A stretch of 35,931 nucleotides of DNA from Lysobacterales bacterium (GCA_009692275.1 SHZL01000002.1:1-35931), one strand, 5' to 3'; shown: positions 7,632 to 16,569, numbered from the stretch's first letter. Made by a program: numbers and translations. Notes: generated from the sequence alone by a model not told the origin.

Positions 7632-8679
7632 CATGCGACAGGACAATGGCCTGCCGGTCACCGGTCAGTTCGACTCTTTCCAGCATTTCCGGTGTTGCGT
7701 AGATTTGTCCGCTTGCATCGGTCAGTAACACCATTTTTATGTCCAGCGCGTGTGCAAGATCTGACCACGCTGACAGCCCGGCGACCACAAATGCCGTTGC
7801 CGCAGCATCAGCCAGCCAGCCGTCCTTGCCCACGACCGTTGCCGACATGACTTCCCTGGCTGGGCGCCCTGTGGCCGGTTCAATGATGTGTGCATAACGC
7901 TCGTTGTTTGCGGTTTCGAGATAGCGCTCGTAATTTCCGGAGGTAAATACAGACTCGTCTGCGCGGATTTCCAGCGCGCCCAGGACGCCACCCAGGGGGT
8001 TTTTTATTGCGATTCGCCACGGCCTGCTTCCCTGGGTGCCGTCAGCCCTGAGGTCGCCGCCGGCATTGACTATGGCATTTTGCACGCCCAGTCGTCTCAG
8101 CTCCGCACCGGCTATATCCAGCGTAAACCCTTTGGCGATACCACCGAAGTCCAGTTGCACTGCCGCGTTACGGGAGTACAGACCATCCGGTGTTAGTTCA
8201 ATGTCAGAAGTAGAAGGATGCCGCGCAACCAGCGTTGCCAGTTGCTCCCCGTTAGGCACTGGTCCATGCATCGGGAAGTTCGACGTATGAAACCCCCAAA
8301 GCCCGATCAGCTCCCCGATTGCGGGATTGAACCGTCCGCCGGTTTGTTTTTCAGCTTGCTGCGAGAGCCTGATCAATTCAAGCATTTCGGCATCAACCTT
8401 GATGGGTTTACCCGCGGCAAATGCTGCATTGATGGCCGTAAGCTGGCTGGGTTCCCATGCGTGCCAGTCCCGGTGCATTTTCTGGAAGCGGCCCTGCAGC
8501 AGGGCAAAGGCCTGATTGGATAGTTCCTCACTGGCGCCGGCAATGGACACCTGGACCATGGTGCCGAACACATAGAATTCGGCTTCGTGGACTGTAGATC
8601 GTCCACAGCCGGCAAGCAGCAGCAGGGCAGCCACGAACACGGCCGCCAATACAGGGGTTTTTACGGGACGCAATTGCAC
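7624..8679 (-). CDS. apbE: FAD:protein FMN transferase ApbE, lipoprotein form
   Basis: ApbE attaches FMN covalently to Thr/Ser of target flavoproteins such as NqrB/NqrC or RnfD/RnfG, using FAD as donor, on the periplasmic side. The N-terminus is a lipoprotein signal: a hydrophobic stretch ending LLLLAGC, with the lipidated Cys near residue 25. The fold motifs are FGTMVQVSI, the LDFGGIAKGFTLD segment, INAGGDLRADG, SGNYERY and HIIEPATGRP, followed by the C-terminal ATVVGKDGWLADAAATAFVV motif that includes metal-binding acidic residues. Length (351) is typical. The start is GTG at 8679 with a weak ribosome site. It lies 28 bases after pckG on the same strand and may be transcribed with it. No nqr or rnf genes are in the window, so its target is encoded elsewhere. 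Confidence 0.93.
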   Translation of the reverse strand: MQLRPVKTPVLAAVFVAALLLLAGCGRSTVHEAEFYVFGTMVQVSIAGASEELSNQAFALLQGRFQKMHRDWHAWEPSQLTAINAAFAAGKPIKVDAEMLELIRLSQQAEKQTGGRFNPAIGELIGLWGFHTSNFPMHGPVPNGEQLATLVARHPSTSDIELTPDGLYSRNAAVQLDFGGIAKGFTLDIAGAELRRLGVQNAIVNAGGDLRADGTQGSRPWRIAIKNPLGGVLGALEIRADESVFTSGNYERYLETANNERYAHIIEPATGRPAREVMSATVVGKDGWLADAAATAFVVAGLSAWSDLAHALDIKMVLLTDASGQIYATPEMLERVELTGDRQAIVLSHEK

Positions 8680-8707
8680 TTTTTTAATCGCGCTTGCGGC
8701 GCTGGTT

Positions 8708-10447
8708 TCACGACAAATCTGCAGTAACCCGGTGGCATTGTTCCATTAGTGCTGCGGGGGTCCGGCTGCCATAGGAATCCAGGTAATCGCTGATATTCGC
8801 CATCTCGGCCAGCCAGTCCTTCGTATTCACCTCCAGCAAGGCCTGCAGGGTGGCGGTCGGGATCCCCAGTCCTTCCAGGTTGAGGCTGCTTTGGTCCGGA
8901 ACCATGCCTATGGCGGTCTCAACTGCTGCGGCCTTGCCGCTGCAGCGCTGAATGATCCAGTCCAGAACACGCATGTTCTCGCCAAACCCCGGCCACATGA
9001 ACGAGTGGTCCGTGTCTTTGCGGAACCAGTTCACATGAAAAATTTTCGGCAGTTGGTCAGGGCGTTGGCCAAAACTCAGCCAATGCGTCCAGTAGTCAGC
9101 AAAGTTATAGCCGCAAAATGGCAGCATGGCCATTGGGTCACGGCGCACAGTTCCTACGGCGCCTGTTGCCGCTGCAGTTGTTTCAGAAGCCATTGCTGCG
9201 CCCAGCAACACACCGTGCCCCCATGATTTGCTTTCCAGGACCAGCGGAACAAGGCGCTCCCGGCGGCCGCCAAAAATTATCGCTGATATGGGTACACCCT
9301 CGCTCGCTTCAGCTTTTTCAGAATAGGAAGGACAGCGCGAACTGGATACCGTGAAGCGGGAATTGGGGTGGGCCGCCGGCCCCTTCGAGGGGTCATAAGG
9401 CCGGCCCTGCCAGTCGGTCACCGGGCGGTTTGAGTCTTTGCCTTCCCACCAGGGCTGGTTATCAGCCGTTAAGCCCACATTGGTGAAGATGGTGTCCTTG
9501 TGCAGCATGGCCATTGCATTGGCGTTGGTCTCCTGGCTTGTGCCGGGAGCCACCCCAAAAAACCCTGCTTCCGGGTTAATGGCCCAGAAGCGCCCATCAT
9601 CGCCCAGCCTCATCCAGCAAATATCGTCCCCAATGGTCCACACTTTCCAGCCTGGATAACTTGCCGGTGGAATGAGCATGGCGAGGTTGGTTTTTCCACA
9701 GGCGGAAGGGAATGCGGCAGCGATGTAATGCACTTCGCCCTGCGGATTTTCAACGCCCAAAATCAACATGTGCTCCGCCAGCCAGCCCTCAGACCGGGCC
9801 TGGTGGCTGGCTATGCGCAGCGCGTGACACTTCTTTCCGAGGAGTGCATTGCCACCGTAACCGGAACCGAAACTCTGGATTTCCAGGCTCTCAGGAAAGT
9901 GCATGATGAAGCGGCGCTCCGGGTCAAGAGTGCCAATTGAGTGCAAACCCCTGACGAAGCGGCCTTCCTTCTCGATACGGCGCAAGGCCGGGTTGCCCAT
10001 GCGTGTCATCAAGCGCATGTTGACCACCACGTAGGGGCTATCGGTGATTTCGACTCCACAACGTGAAAGCGGAGAATCTATCGGGCCCATGCAGTATGGA
10101 ATCACGTACAGGGTGCGGCCTTGCATGCAACCGGAGAACAATTCGTTCATGCGGGCACGGGCAGCAGATGGCTCCATCCAGTTGTTATTGCGGCCTGCGT
10201 CTTCTTTGTTGGACGTGCAAACAAAGGTCAGTTGCTCTACGCGGGCAACGTCGGCGGGATCGGACCGGTGCAAGTAACAACCGGGATGAGTTTCCTGGTT
10301 CAGTTCTATCAGGCCACCGGTTTTCAGCTGTTGTTGAATCAGCTCGCGGTTTTCTTCTTCCGTACCTGTACACCAATGCACGGAATCGCATTGGGTCAGG
10401 GCGGCAACCTGGTCTACCCAGGATTGCAGCTGCGCAAGTCTGGTCAC
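8708..10447 (-). CDS. pckG: Phosphoenolpyruvate carboxykinase (GTP)
   Basis: This enzyme converts oxaloacetate and GTP to phosphoenolpyruvate, CO2 and GDP, the entry step of gluconeogenesis from TCA intermediates. The 579-residue sequence has the GTP-type features: TSNKEDAGRNNNWMEP, the P-loop FPSACGKTNLAM, FWAINPEAGFFGVAPGTS with the following NANAM, FGGRRERLVPLV, and MLPFCGYNFADYWTHWL. This is the GTP family, not the ATP family (PckA) more usual in enteric bacteria. The start is GTG at 10447, and GAGGAA six bases upstream (complement of 10454-10459) supports it. The gene follows the TetR gene by 24 bases on the same strand, and apbE follows it, so transcription from the GT41 or tetR promoter is likely. 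With fadE nearby, the context suggests growth on fatty acids or C2 units. Confidence 0.96.
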   Translation of the reverse strand: MTRLAQLQSWVDQVAALTQCDSVHWCTGTEEENRELIQQQLKTGGLIELNQETHPGCYLHRSDPADVARVEQLTFVCTSNKEDAGRNNNWMEPSAARARMNELFSGCMQGRTLYVIPYCMGPIDSPLSRCGVEITDSPYVVVNMRLMTRMGNPALRRIEKEGRFVRGLHSIGTLDPERRFIMHFPESLEIQSFGSGYGGNALLGKKCHALRIASHQARSEGWLAEHMLILGVENPQGEVHYIAAAFPSACGKTNLAMLIPPASYPGWKVWTIGDDICWMRLGDDGRFWAINPEAGFFGVAPGTSQETNANAMAMLHKDTIFTNVGLTADNQPWWEGKDSNRPVTDWQGRPYDPSKGPAAHPNSRFTVSSSRCPSYSEKAEASEGVPISAIIFGGRRERLVPLVLESKSWGHGVLLGAAMASETTAAATGAVGTVRRDPMAMLPFCGYNFADYWTHWLSFGQRPDQLPKIFHVNWFRKDTDHSFMWPGFGENMRVLDWIIQRCSGKAAAVETAIGMVPDQSSLNLEGLGIPTATLQALLEVNTKDWLAEMANISDYLDSYGSRTPAALMEQCHRVTADLS

Positions 10448-10471
10448 TGTGCGTTCCTCACTGGTGGCGCC

Positions 10472-11077
10472 TCACGGGGTGCCAGATGGTATGAGAGTGG
10501 CAATGACGTGTTCGATGTACGCGTCAAATTCTTCACTGCTCAGGTTCGGGGTTTGATGCTGGCGTTGCAGTTGCAGGTAACCAAGATAGACCGAATACGT
10601 CAACCTCGCCTGGTTACTCGCCTGACCCTCGGGCATTCCCATTTCGCGGAAGGCCGCTGACAGGTGCGCCATGCGTCGATTGGCGACCCGTTCCAGGACG
10701 GGTTCTACTTGTGGATGGCCTGCTGCCGCGCACAGGGCGCTGTAGACTTCGTGGGTCAGCTTTTCTTTTCCCACCCGGCGAAAAAATGAAATCAGGCGAT
10801 CACGTGGCTGATCAATTTCTCCCAGTGACTTGCTGAGATTCCGCGCATCGTGTTCTTCCCAGCGCTGCAAGGCCTGTTCCAGCAGGGATTCGCGATTGGG
10901 AAAATGCCAGTAGAAGCTGCCCTTGGTGATTCCCATGCGCCGCGCCAGTGGTTCTATGGCCACTGCTTGCACGCCTTTTTCCGCAATCAACTCGACCGCT
11001 GCTTGCGCCCAGTCGGCCGCTGATAGCGTAGCTCTTTCGTTCTTGGGCGTTGTCTTTGCTGCTGCTCTGGCCGTCAT
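10472..11077 (-). CDS. TetR/AcrR family transcriptional regulator
   Basis: A 201-residue one-component regulator. The N-terminal TetR DNA-binding domain is clear: WAQAAVELIAEKGVQAVAIEPLARRMGITKGSFYWHF (bases about 10890-11000), with helix-turn-helix residues GITKGSFYWHF. The C-terminal ligand-binding part has no recognisable pocket motif. The open frame extends to 11113. I prefer the ATG at 11077 because it overlaps the stop of the upstream GT41 gene as ATGA, which predicts translational coupling. pckG follows after 24 bases. Possible targets are its own operon and the divergent fadE; an inverted repeat TGAC-N4-GTCA sits on the fadE promoter, but nothing in the sequence links it directly to this protein. 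Confidence 0.88.
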   Translation of the reverse strand: MTARAAAKTTPKNERATLSAADWAQAAVELIAEKGVQAVAIEPLARRMGITKGSFYWHFPNRESLLEQALQRWEEHDARNLSKSLGEIDQPRDRLISFFRRVGKEKLTHEVYSALCAAAGHPQVEPVLERVANRRMAHLSAAFREMGMPEGQASNQARLTYSVYLGYLQLQRQHQTPNLSSEEFDAYIEHVIATLIPSGTP

Positions 11078-12876
11078 GCGTTGCCCTCCTGAACCATCAG
11101 CTTCTCCCAGCATTGCATAAGTCTGCTCTCCAATTCCCGGGTGAAGCTGCTCGCATCCATCAGGGGCGAGGACAACATACGCTGTCGCAAACCCGTGCGC
11201 AGCGCGACCAGTTGTTCCGGGTTGCCGGCCAGCCCGATGGCAGCGCGGATGTACCCGCTTGCGCTGTTCTCCACCAGGGACCCCAGCCCCAGACCGGCCA
11301 ACAGGCTTGCTCCGACCCTCGACCTGTGATCCTTTCCGGCCCTGCTAACTACCGGGACTCCCATGATCAGGCTCTCGCAGGTCGTAGTTGTACCATTATA
11401 GGGAAAACTATCCAGGGATATGTCTACCCGCGCGTAAGTTTCCAGGTGGCTTTGCTTGTCCGCGACAACACCCAACAGTTCAACCCGCCCGGCGTTGATG
11501 CCAAGTTGTGCGAAGGCAGCCAAAATTTCCTGTCCTGGTGCTGCGTACCCCAACGCAATATTTTTCAGCAGGAGGCGTGAGTCCTTCACTCCGTGCAAGA
11601 TTTCAGCCCAGGTGTGTAACAAGGCCGTATTGAGTTTCGCCATGCTATTGAATGAACCAAACGTGATATAGCCTGATTTCAGGCTGGGAGATGGAGCGAC
11701 ATCGGGCAAGTTCCCGCCGGGCTGGTACACCGAAAATGCGCCTGGCATGTGCAACAGTTTCTCACTGCACAGTTCCCGGGCATCATCCGGTGGGTCGGTT
11801 ACCTCGTCCACGATGCGGTAATCCACGGACTGCAAACCCGTGGTGTTGGGGTAGCCGATCCAGGTCATTTGCAGGGCAGCGGCACGCATCGCCAGCACGA
11901 CCAGCCGGTTACCCTTGGTGTAGCCATTGAGATCAATGAGGATGTCAATGCCATCAGCCATGATGGCCGAACGCAAGGCGGCATCAGGCAAGGCCTGAAC
12001 AAAATGGAACTGCTTTACCAGCCTTTGCGCCCGGCGCGTGGTTTCATCCACCTGCTCATGGTTGTAGTACAGGTAGACCTCAAAGCGGTTCCGGTCATGG
12101 TGTTCCAGTACCGGCAGGATGAAGTGCGCTACCGGGTGGTTTCTGCAATCTGACGACAAATACCCGATGCGCAGCGGGCGATTGCTGTCGCGGCTGGTGT
12201 TGAATACCTGGGTAAATACCTGGGCGGGCTGGCGCAAGTGCTGCTCCAGCCAGGCGCCGCAATCCCGGTGGGCCTGGGCAATGTCGCGGGCAGTGGCAGA
12301 TGTGCTGTAGTTGAGCGAAAAAACAGAGTTCATTCGCGCGAGGATGTTGTCCGGATTCAAAGCCAGCGCTTGGTGGAATAGCTGAATCCGCCGATCGCTC
12401 CCGGTGAAGTTGGCGAGGGCAGCACATCCGAGGTTGTACCAATTGTCGCTGAAGTTGACCGCATGCGCTGATGGGGGAGAACTGAACGCATCCGGTGCTT
12501 TGGCTTCCCATGCCAGCAGGCTGCGCTCCAGCAGTTCCAACTCGGCCGTGCACGCGTACATGCCTGCTTGCTGTAGCTGCCTTGAGCCCGGGTACTCGCC
12601 TGCAGCGGTCTCACAGGCCTGAGCCGCTGCTGCAACATCCAGTGCTGCCTCGCCGTCCGCGGCGTTTGCAGAAAATGCAGGGTCACTCAGCCGTATGGCT
12701 TCCTTGTAGGCACTGACGGCCAGCTCCAGTTGTCCCGAAAGCTGCAACCGCACCCCTTCGAAATACTGTGCATTGGGCCGGGCCTGTGCTGTCCCGGCGG
12801 GCGGCGCCAGCAGCCCATGGCAATGCTTGAACTTCTTGCCGCTGCCACAATGGCAAGGCGCGTTTCGGGCAGTCAT
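11074..12876 (-). CDS. SEC-C motif / TPR / GT41 (O-GlcNAc transferase-like, SPINDLY) glycosyltransferase
   Basis: A 600-residue three-part protein. Residues 8-21 form a SEC-C zinc motif (C8, C10, C19, H20 in CHCGSGKKFKHCHG). Residues about 36-180 are helical with TPR-like units (for example the stretch around AVSAYKEAIRLSDPAF and the one ending ALALNPDN). From about residue 235 a GT41 catalytic region begins with LRIGYLSSDCRNHPVAHF, where H247 and H251 match the conserved His positions of O-GlcNAc transferases. It continues through DILIDLNGYTKGNR, MTWIGYPNTTG, YITFGSFN and the SRVGASLL nucleotide-sugar region. Such enzymes transfer a sugar (GlcNAc, or fucose in SPINDLY) to Ser/Thr or to small acceptors. 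SEC-C may tether it to the ribosome or a partner, by analogy with SecA. The stop overlaps tetR as ATGA. Acceptor and donor are unknown. Confidence 0.88.
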   Translation of the reverse strand: MTARNAPCHCGSGKKFKHCHGLLAPPAGTAQARPNAQYFEGVRLQLSGQLELAVSAYKEAIRLSDPAFSANAADGEAALDVAAAAQACETAAGEYPGSRQLQQAGMYACTAELELLERSLLAWEAKAPDAFSSPPSAHAVNFSDNWYNLGCAALANFTGSDRRIQLFHQALALNPDNILARMNSVFSLNYSTSATARDIAQAHRDCGAWLEQHLRQPAQVFTQVFNTSRDSNRPLRIGYLSSDCRNHPVAHFILPVLEHHDRNRFEVYLYYNHEQVDETTRRAQRLVKQFHFVQALPDAALRSAIMADGIDILIDLNGYTKGNRLVVLAMRAAALQMTWIGYPNTTGLQSVDYRIVDEVTDPPDDARELCSEKLLHMPGAFSVYQPGGNLPDVAPSPSLKSGYITFGSFNSMAKLNTALLHTWAEILHGVKDSRLLLKNIALGYAAPGQEILAAFAQLGINAGRVELLGVVADKQSHLETYARVDISLDSFPYNGTTTTCESLIMGVPVVSRAGKDHRSRVGASLLAGLGLGSLVENSASGYIRAAIGLAGNPEQLVALRTGLRQRMLSSPLMDASSFTRELESRLMQCWEKLMVQEGNA

Positions 12877-12980
12877 CTATTGGGCCAGCTACCGGGGGAG
12901 ACTGGGATTGTTGCGGTCTGTCACGTATCTGTCAATTTCCACCCCCGCCGCTCCGGTATGCGAGGCCCTGACGCCAGGCA

Positions 12981-13009
12981 TTGACGTAGGTCAAACATTT
13001 TTCCATACT
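12981..13009 (+). promoter_or_regulatory. Probable sigma-70 promoter of fadE with an overlapping inverted repeat
   Basis: TTGACG (12981-12986), a 17-base spacer, then CATACT (13004-13009) give a good match to a sigma-70 promoter about 50 bases before the fadE start. The inverted repeat TGAC-GTAG-GTCA (12982-12993) overlaps the -35 box, where a repressor would block polymerase. The cognate regulator is unknown; the nearby TetR protein is a candidate only by position. Confidence 0.55.
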
Positions 13010-13058
13010 GTGGCGTATGGTATTTTTGGGTACCACGGCTTTTAAAGGGAGAACTATC

Positions 13059-15521
13059 GTGCTTACACTCATGATTCTGGCATTGTCTGCAGTGTCCATC
13101 ATTTGCGCCTTTTATGGCGCCCGGTTGATGGTCTGGACGATTGCCCTGTTTGGGACCATCGTGCTGTTTGTCGGCGCCTTGTCCACTCCAGGCTTGCTTG
13201 TGTCCTTGTGCCTGCTTGCCCTGGTTGCCGTGCCGCTCAACTACCGTCCGTGGCGATCGCGCTACTTAAGCGTTCCCCTGCTTCGGCAGTACCAAAGTAT
13301 GATTCCAACCATGTCCGAGACCGAGCATACGGCCCTGGCGGCGGGCACGGTGGGCTGGGAAGGGGAGTTATTTGCCGGCAAGCCGGATTGGAAGAAACTG
13401 CTGGACATTCCCTTCCTCGAATTGAGCGTGGAAGAACAGGCATTCCTGGACGGCCCGGTGGAAGAGTTATGTGACATGCTCAACCAATGGGAAGTTACTC
13501 ACCGCGATGCCGACCTGAACCCTCAAACCTGGGAATTCCTCAAGAAAAACAAATTTTTCGGCATGATCATTCCCAAGAGTTATGGTGGCCTGGGTTTTTC
13601 CGCGCTGGCTCATCGTGCGGTCTTGCAGAAAATTTCCTCGGTTTGCCCCGTGGCAGGTTCGCACGTGGCGGTTCCGAACTCGCTGGGCCCGGGCGAATTA
13701 CTGGTGCACTGCGGCACTGAAGAACAAAAAGCCTATTACCTGCCGAGGTTGGCACGAGGTGAGGAGATTCCCTGCTTTGGCCTGACCGGGCCTACTGCCG
13801 GATCAGACGCCACCTCTATCCCGGACTACGGCATCGTGTGCAAGGGGGACTTCAAGGGCAAATCGGTAGTCGGCATCAAGCTCAGCTTTGACAAGCGCTA
13901 CATCACCCTGGCACCGGTTGCCACCCTGATTGGCCTCGCCTTCAGGTTATATGACCCAGACGGCCTGCTCGGTGCCCGCAAGGACCTGGGAATCAGCCTT
14001 GCGCTGGTGCCGCGCAACACGCCGGGCCTGGTCATAGGCACGCGTCACCTGCCATTGAATGTACCCTTTCAAAACGGACCCCTGCGGGGCAAGGATGTGT
14101 TCGTTCCGCTGGACGCACTCATCGGCGGTGTTGAATCGGCAGGACATGGCTGGCGCATGCTGGTTGAATTGCTCTCGGTCGGCCGCGCCATCTCATTGCC
14201 CTCCTGTGCAACGGGCGGACTGAAGATGGCTGCGTTCGCCGTGGGTGCTTATGCGCGCATCCGTAAACAATTCAATGTCCCGATCGGCCGGTTTGAGGGG
14301 ATTGAAGCTCCGCTGGCAAGGATTGCTGCCAATGCATATTCAGGTTCTGCGCTTTCCCGCATGACTGCAACGGCCGTGGACCTCGGCGAGAAGCCAGCGG
14401 TACCCTCGGCCATAGCCAAGTACCACACCACGGAAAAAGGCCGGGAAGTCATCATTGATGCCATGGATATTCATGGTGGGAAGGGCATTATTCTTGGCCC
14501 GCGCAACTACCTTGGCCGCGCGTGGCAGGGCATGCCCATCTGGATTACGGTAGAGGGCGCTAATATCCTGACCCGGAGCATGATGATATTTGGCCAGGGG
14601 GCCATACGTTGCCACCCTTACCTGCTGCGCGAAATGGAAGCCGTGGGAATTGCGGACCCGGTAAAGCGCATCGACCTGTTTGATAAGCTGCTGTTTGCGC
14701 ATATCGGCTATTCCATTCGCAACGCAGTGCGCAGCCTGGTCCTGGGAATGAGTTTTGGCAAATTTGCTGCCGTACCGAGGGATAGACGCACGGCAAAGTA
14801 TTACCAGAAACTGTCGCGGTATTCAGCATCACTGGCTTTGGTTTCCGAGGCTGCAATGCTTATGCTGGGGGGCAAACTCAAACAGAAGGAGCACCTGTCT
14901 GCCCGCCTGGGTGATGTGCTCAGCCAGTTGTACATCTGCTCGGCCATGCTCAAACGTTATGAAGCCATCGACCGGCCAGCGGCGGACCAGGCCATCCTGG
15001 CATGGGCATTTCATGACTCTATTTACAAAATTCAGCTGGCCTTGCAGCAGGTGCTGGACAATTTTCCCAACCGCGCCATGCGTGTGCTGTTGCATGTTCT
15101 GGTTTTTCCGTTTGGACGCCGGGAGCGCATGCCGGGCGACCGGCTAACCCACAAGGTTGCGCAACTGTTGCTGGCGCCATCTGATACCCGCGACCGTCTC
15201 ACCCACGGCATCTACAAGTCTGCCCGCACCGGGCATCCTGTAGGCCTGATGGAGGAGGCGTTGCCGCAGGTCATTGCGGCCGAACCCCTGGAACGCAAGT
15301 TGCTCAAGGCACTGAAGAGCGGTGAAATCGAGGGCATCACCTGGGACCAGCAACTTGAGGCGGCGGTTGCCCGGGGTATCCTCAGTGCGCCGGAGGCGGA
15401 AATCATGATTCGGGTCAGAGCCCTGGTGATGGAAATCATCGCGGTTGATGAATTCCACAGTGAAGACATTCGCCTCGGGCAGCAGCTGGATTCCAGGCTG
15501 GGTCAACAGCACGCCGCCTGA
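13059..15521 (+). CDS. fadE: Acyl-CoA dehydrogenase FadE
   Basis: FadE oxidises acyl-CoA to trans-2-enoyl-CoA with FAD, the first step of beta-oxidation. From the GTG at 13059 the protein is 820 residues, close to the 814 of E. coli FadE. I prefer it to the in-frame ATG at 13017 because AGGGAGA (13046-13052) lies six bases before it. Two or three hydrophobic segments at the N-terminus (about residues 1-65) suggest membrane association, as in other FadE proteins. The acyl-CoA dehydrogenase core follows: NKFFGMIIPKSYGGLGFSA, CFGLTGPTAGSDA, the RKQFNVPIGRFEGIEAPL helix, DIHGGKGIILGP and the VEGANILTRSMMIFGQGA stretch. The last about 280 residues form the FadE-specific C-terminal domain (DUF1974 type). 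The gene diverges from GT41-tetR-pckG, pairing fatty-acid breakdown with gluconeogenesis. Confidence 0.96.
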   Translation: MLTLMILALSAVSIICAFYGARLMVWTIALFGTIVLFVGALSTPGLLVSLCLLALVAVPLNYRPWRSRYLSVPLLRQYQSMIPTMSETEHTALAAGTVGWEGELFAGKPDWKKLLDIPFLELSVEEQAFLDGPVEELCDMLNQWEVTHRDADLNPQTWEFLKKNKFFGMIIPKSYGGLGFSALAHRAVLQKISSVCPVAGSHVAVPNSLGPGELLVHCGTEEQKAYYLPRLARGEEIPCFGLTGPTAGSDATSIPDYGIVCKGDFKGKSVVGIKLSFDKRYITLAPVATLIGLAFRLYDPDGLLGARKDLGISLALVPRNTPGLVIGTRHLPLNVPFQNGPLRGKDVFVPLDALIGGVESAGHGWRMLVELLSVGRAISLPSCATGGLKMAAFAVGAYARIRKQFNVPIGRFEGIEAPLARIAANAYSGSALSRMTATAVDLGEKPAVPSAIAKYHTTEKGREVIIDAMDIHGGKGIILGPRNYLGRAWQGMPIWITVEGANILTRSMMIFGQGAIRCHPYLLREMEAVGIADPVKRIDLFDKLLFAHIGYSIRNAVRSLVLGMSFGKFAAVPRDRRTAKYYQKLSRYSASLALVSEAAMLMLGGKLKQKEHLSARLGDVLSQLYICSAMLKRYEAIDRPAADQAILAWAFHDSIYKIQLALQQVLDNFPNRAMRVLLHVLVFPFGRRERMPGDRLTHKVAQLLLAPSDTRDRLTHGIYKSARTGHPVGLMEEALPQVIAAEPLERKLLKALKSGEIEGITWDQQLEAAVARGILSAPEAEIMIRVRALVMEIIAVDEFHSEDIRLGQQLDSRLGQQHAA

Positions 15522-15560
15522 GGTCTGCTGCTCGATATCACCCGGCTGGTTCCGCACGAT

Positions 15561-15578
15561 CTGCGGCTTTTGCCGCAG
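15561..15578 (+). other. Stem-loop after fadE
   Basis: CTGCGGC and GCCGCAG pair as a perfect seven-base stem around a TTTT loop, 40 bases after the fadE stop. There is no T-run behind it, so it is a weak or factor-assisted terminator at best, or a 3' mRNA-protecting hairpin. Confidence 0.45.
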
Positions 15579-15730
15579 CTACGTGCTCCGCGCATAATTC
15601 TATGATACCCATCAACAATTGAACTGAGGCTGCTTAAGCCCTTCCCGGCAATGCATGCCGCTGGACCGCCTCGGGAACCATTTTCCCGGGCGCGTTTAAA
15701 CCATTTCTTGGGAATCCCGTCTGATACGTC

Positions 15731-16414
15731 ATGGGAGGAGTCGCCAGGGTGAAAGCGTGGAGCGCGGCGAACACAGGCCACGACGAGGACCAGAACCTGG
15801 TTACGTTGGCGCTTGGCGGTGACGTTCCGGCATTTGAGTCGCTGTATCGCCGTCATCGTGACCGCGTACATGGCCTGGTGTGGCGTCTGTGCGGATGCAA
15901 CCAGGCGCTTGCGGAGGACGTGTTGCAGGAGACATTTGTGCGGGCCTGGACCAAGTTGCATTTGTTTCGTGGCGAAAGCCTGTTTGGCACCTGGTTACAC
16001 CGCCTGGCGGTAAATGTTGCGCTGAGTGATCGCCGCATTCGAGTTCGCCGGGCGAGGTTTGAATCCAGCCGCGATGAAACGGCGGAGCGGACAGCAAGCG
16101 GTCATCGTGATGTTCATGCCGCGGATCACCGGGACCTGGAAAGGGCGATCGCCGGGTTGCCCGAGCGCGCCCGCCTCACTGTTGCGAGCATGAGTGGTGA
16201 CGTCCGGTTGCAACTCCCCTCCGGGCAACAGGCAGAATACACCGCACAAACCTTCAGTGGCGACATTGAGTCGGGTTTTGGTGAAGTATCAGGGAATTCC
16301 CGCGGACCGGGCCACTCCCTGTCATTGCATGCGGGCGACAACGGAGCCACCATCCAGATTGAAAGCTTCAGCGGTGACATCAACATCACTGGCCCCAATA
16401 TCACTGCGCCTTGA
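15731..16414 (+). CDS. Chimeric ORF: N-terminal ECF sigma factor joined to the C-terminal end of a DUF4097-type protein
   Basis: Residues about 20-108 are a normal ECF sigma region 2: ALGGDVPAFESLYRRHRDRV, AEDVLQETFVRAW and SLFGTWLHRLAVNVALSDRR. Region 4 starts as DLERAIAGLPERARL (135-149), but the helix-turn-helix that should follow is absent. From about residue 150 the sequence changes to beta-strand repeats with SMSGDVRL, TFSGDIES and SFSGDINI, which is the C-terminal pattern of DUF4097 proteins. In many gammaproteobacteria an ECF sigma gene, a small anti-sigma or zinc-finger gene and a DUF4097 gene form an operon. The simplest reading is an in-frame deletion that fused the first gene to the last near base 16175-16190. 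The product could bind core polymerase but lacks -35 recognition. The ATG at 15731 has a rival GTG at 15749 behind GGGAGGAG. It may be a decaying gene. Confidence 0.75.
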   Translation: MGGVARVKAWSAANTGHDEDQNLVTLALGGDVPAFESLYRRHRDRVHGLVWRLCGCNQALAEDVLQETFVRAWTKLHLFRGESLFGTWLHRLAVNVALSDRRIRVRRARFESSRDETAERTASGHRDVHAADHRDLERAIAGLPERARLTVASMSGDVRLQLPSGQQAEYTAQTFSGDIESGFGEVSGNSRGPGHSLSLHAGDNGATIQIESFSGDINITGPNITAP

Positions 16415-16569
16415 GTTTCGGCCCCCTCACGACCCCTCACTCCCCCAGGTCTCGCCCGATCTCCTGCTTGCGACTGTGTACGGCTTTATTCGTACTTGAA
16501 AGCTTTACTGCGCCGCAAGCTCTCATCAACTGGGCCGTGATTCATGCGTAAAAGCGTGTTAATTCGCCG

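Noticed and set aside
15674..15699. ECF-type promoter (GGAACC ... GTTTAA) before the sigma/DUF4097 chimera
   Set aside because: The spacing of 14 bases is short and the -10 is weak. Autoregulation would be attractive, but the sequence does not carry it.
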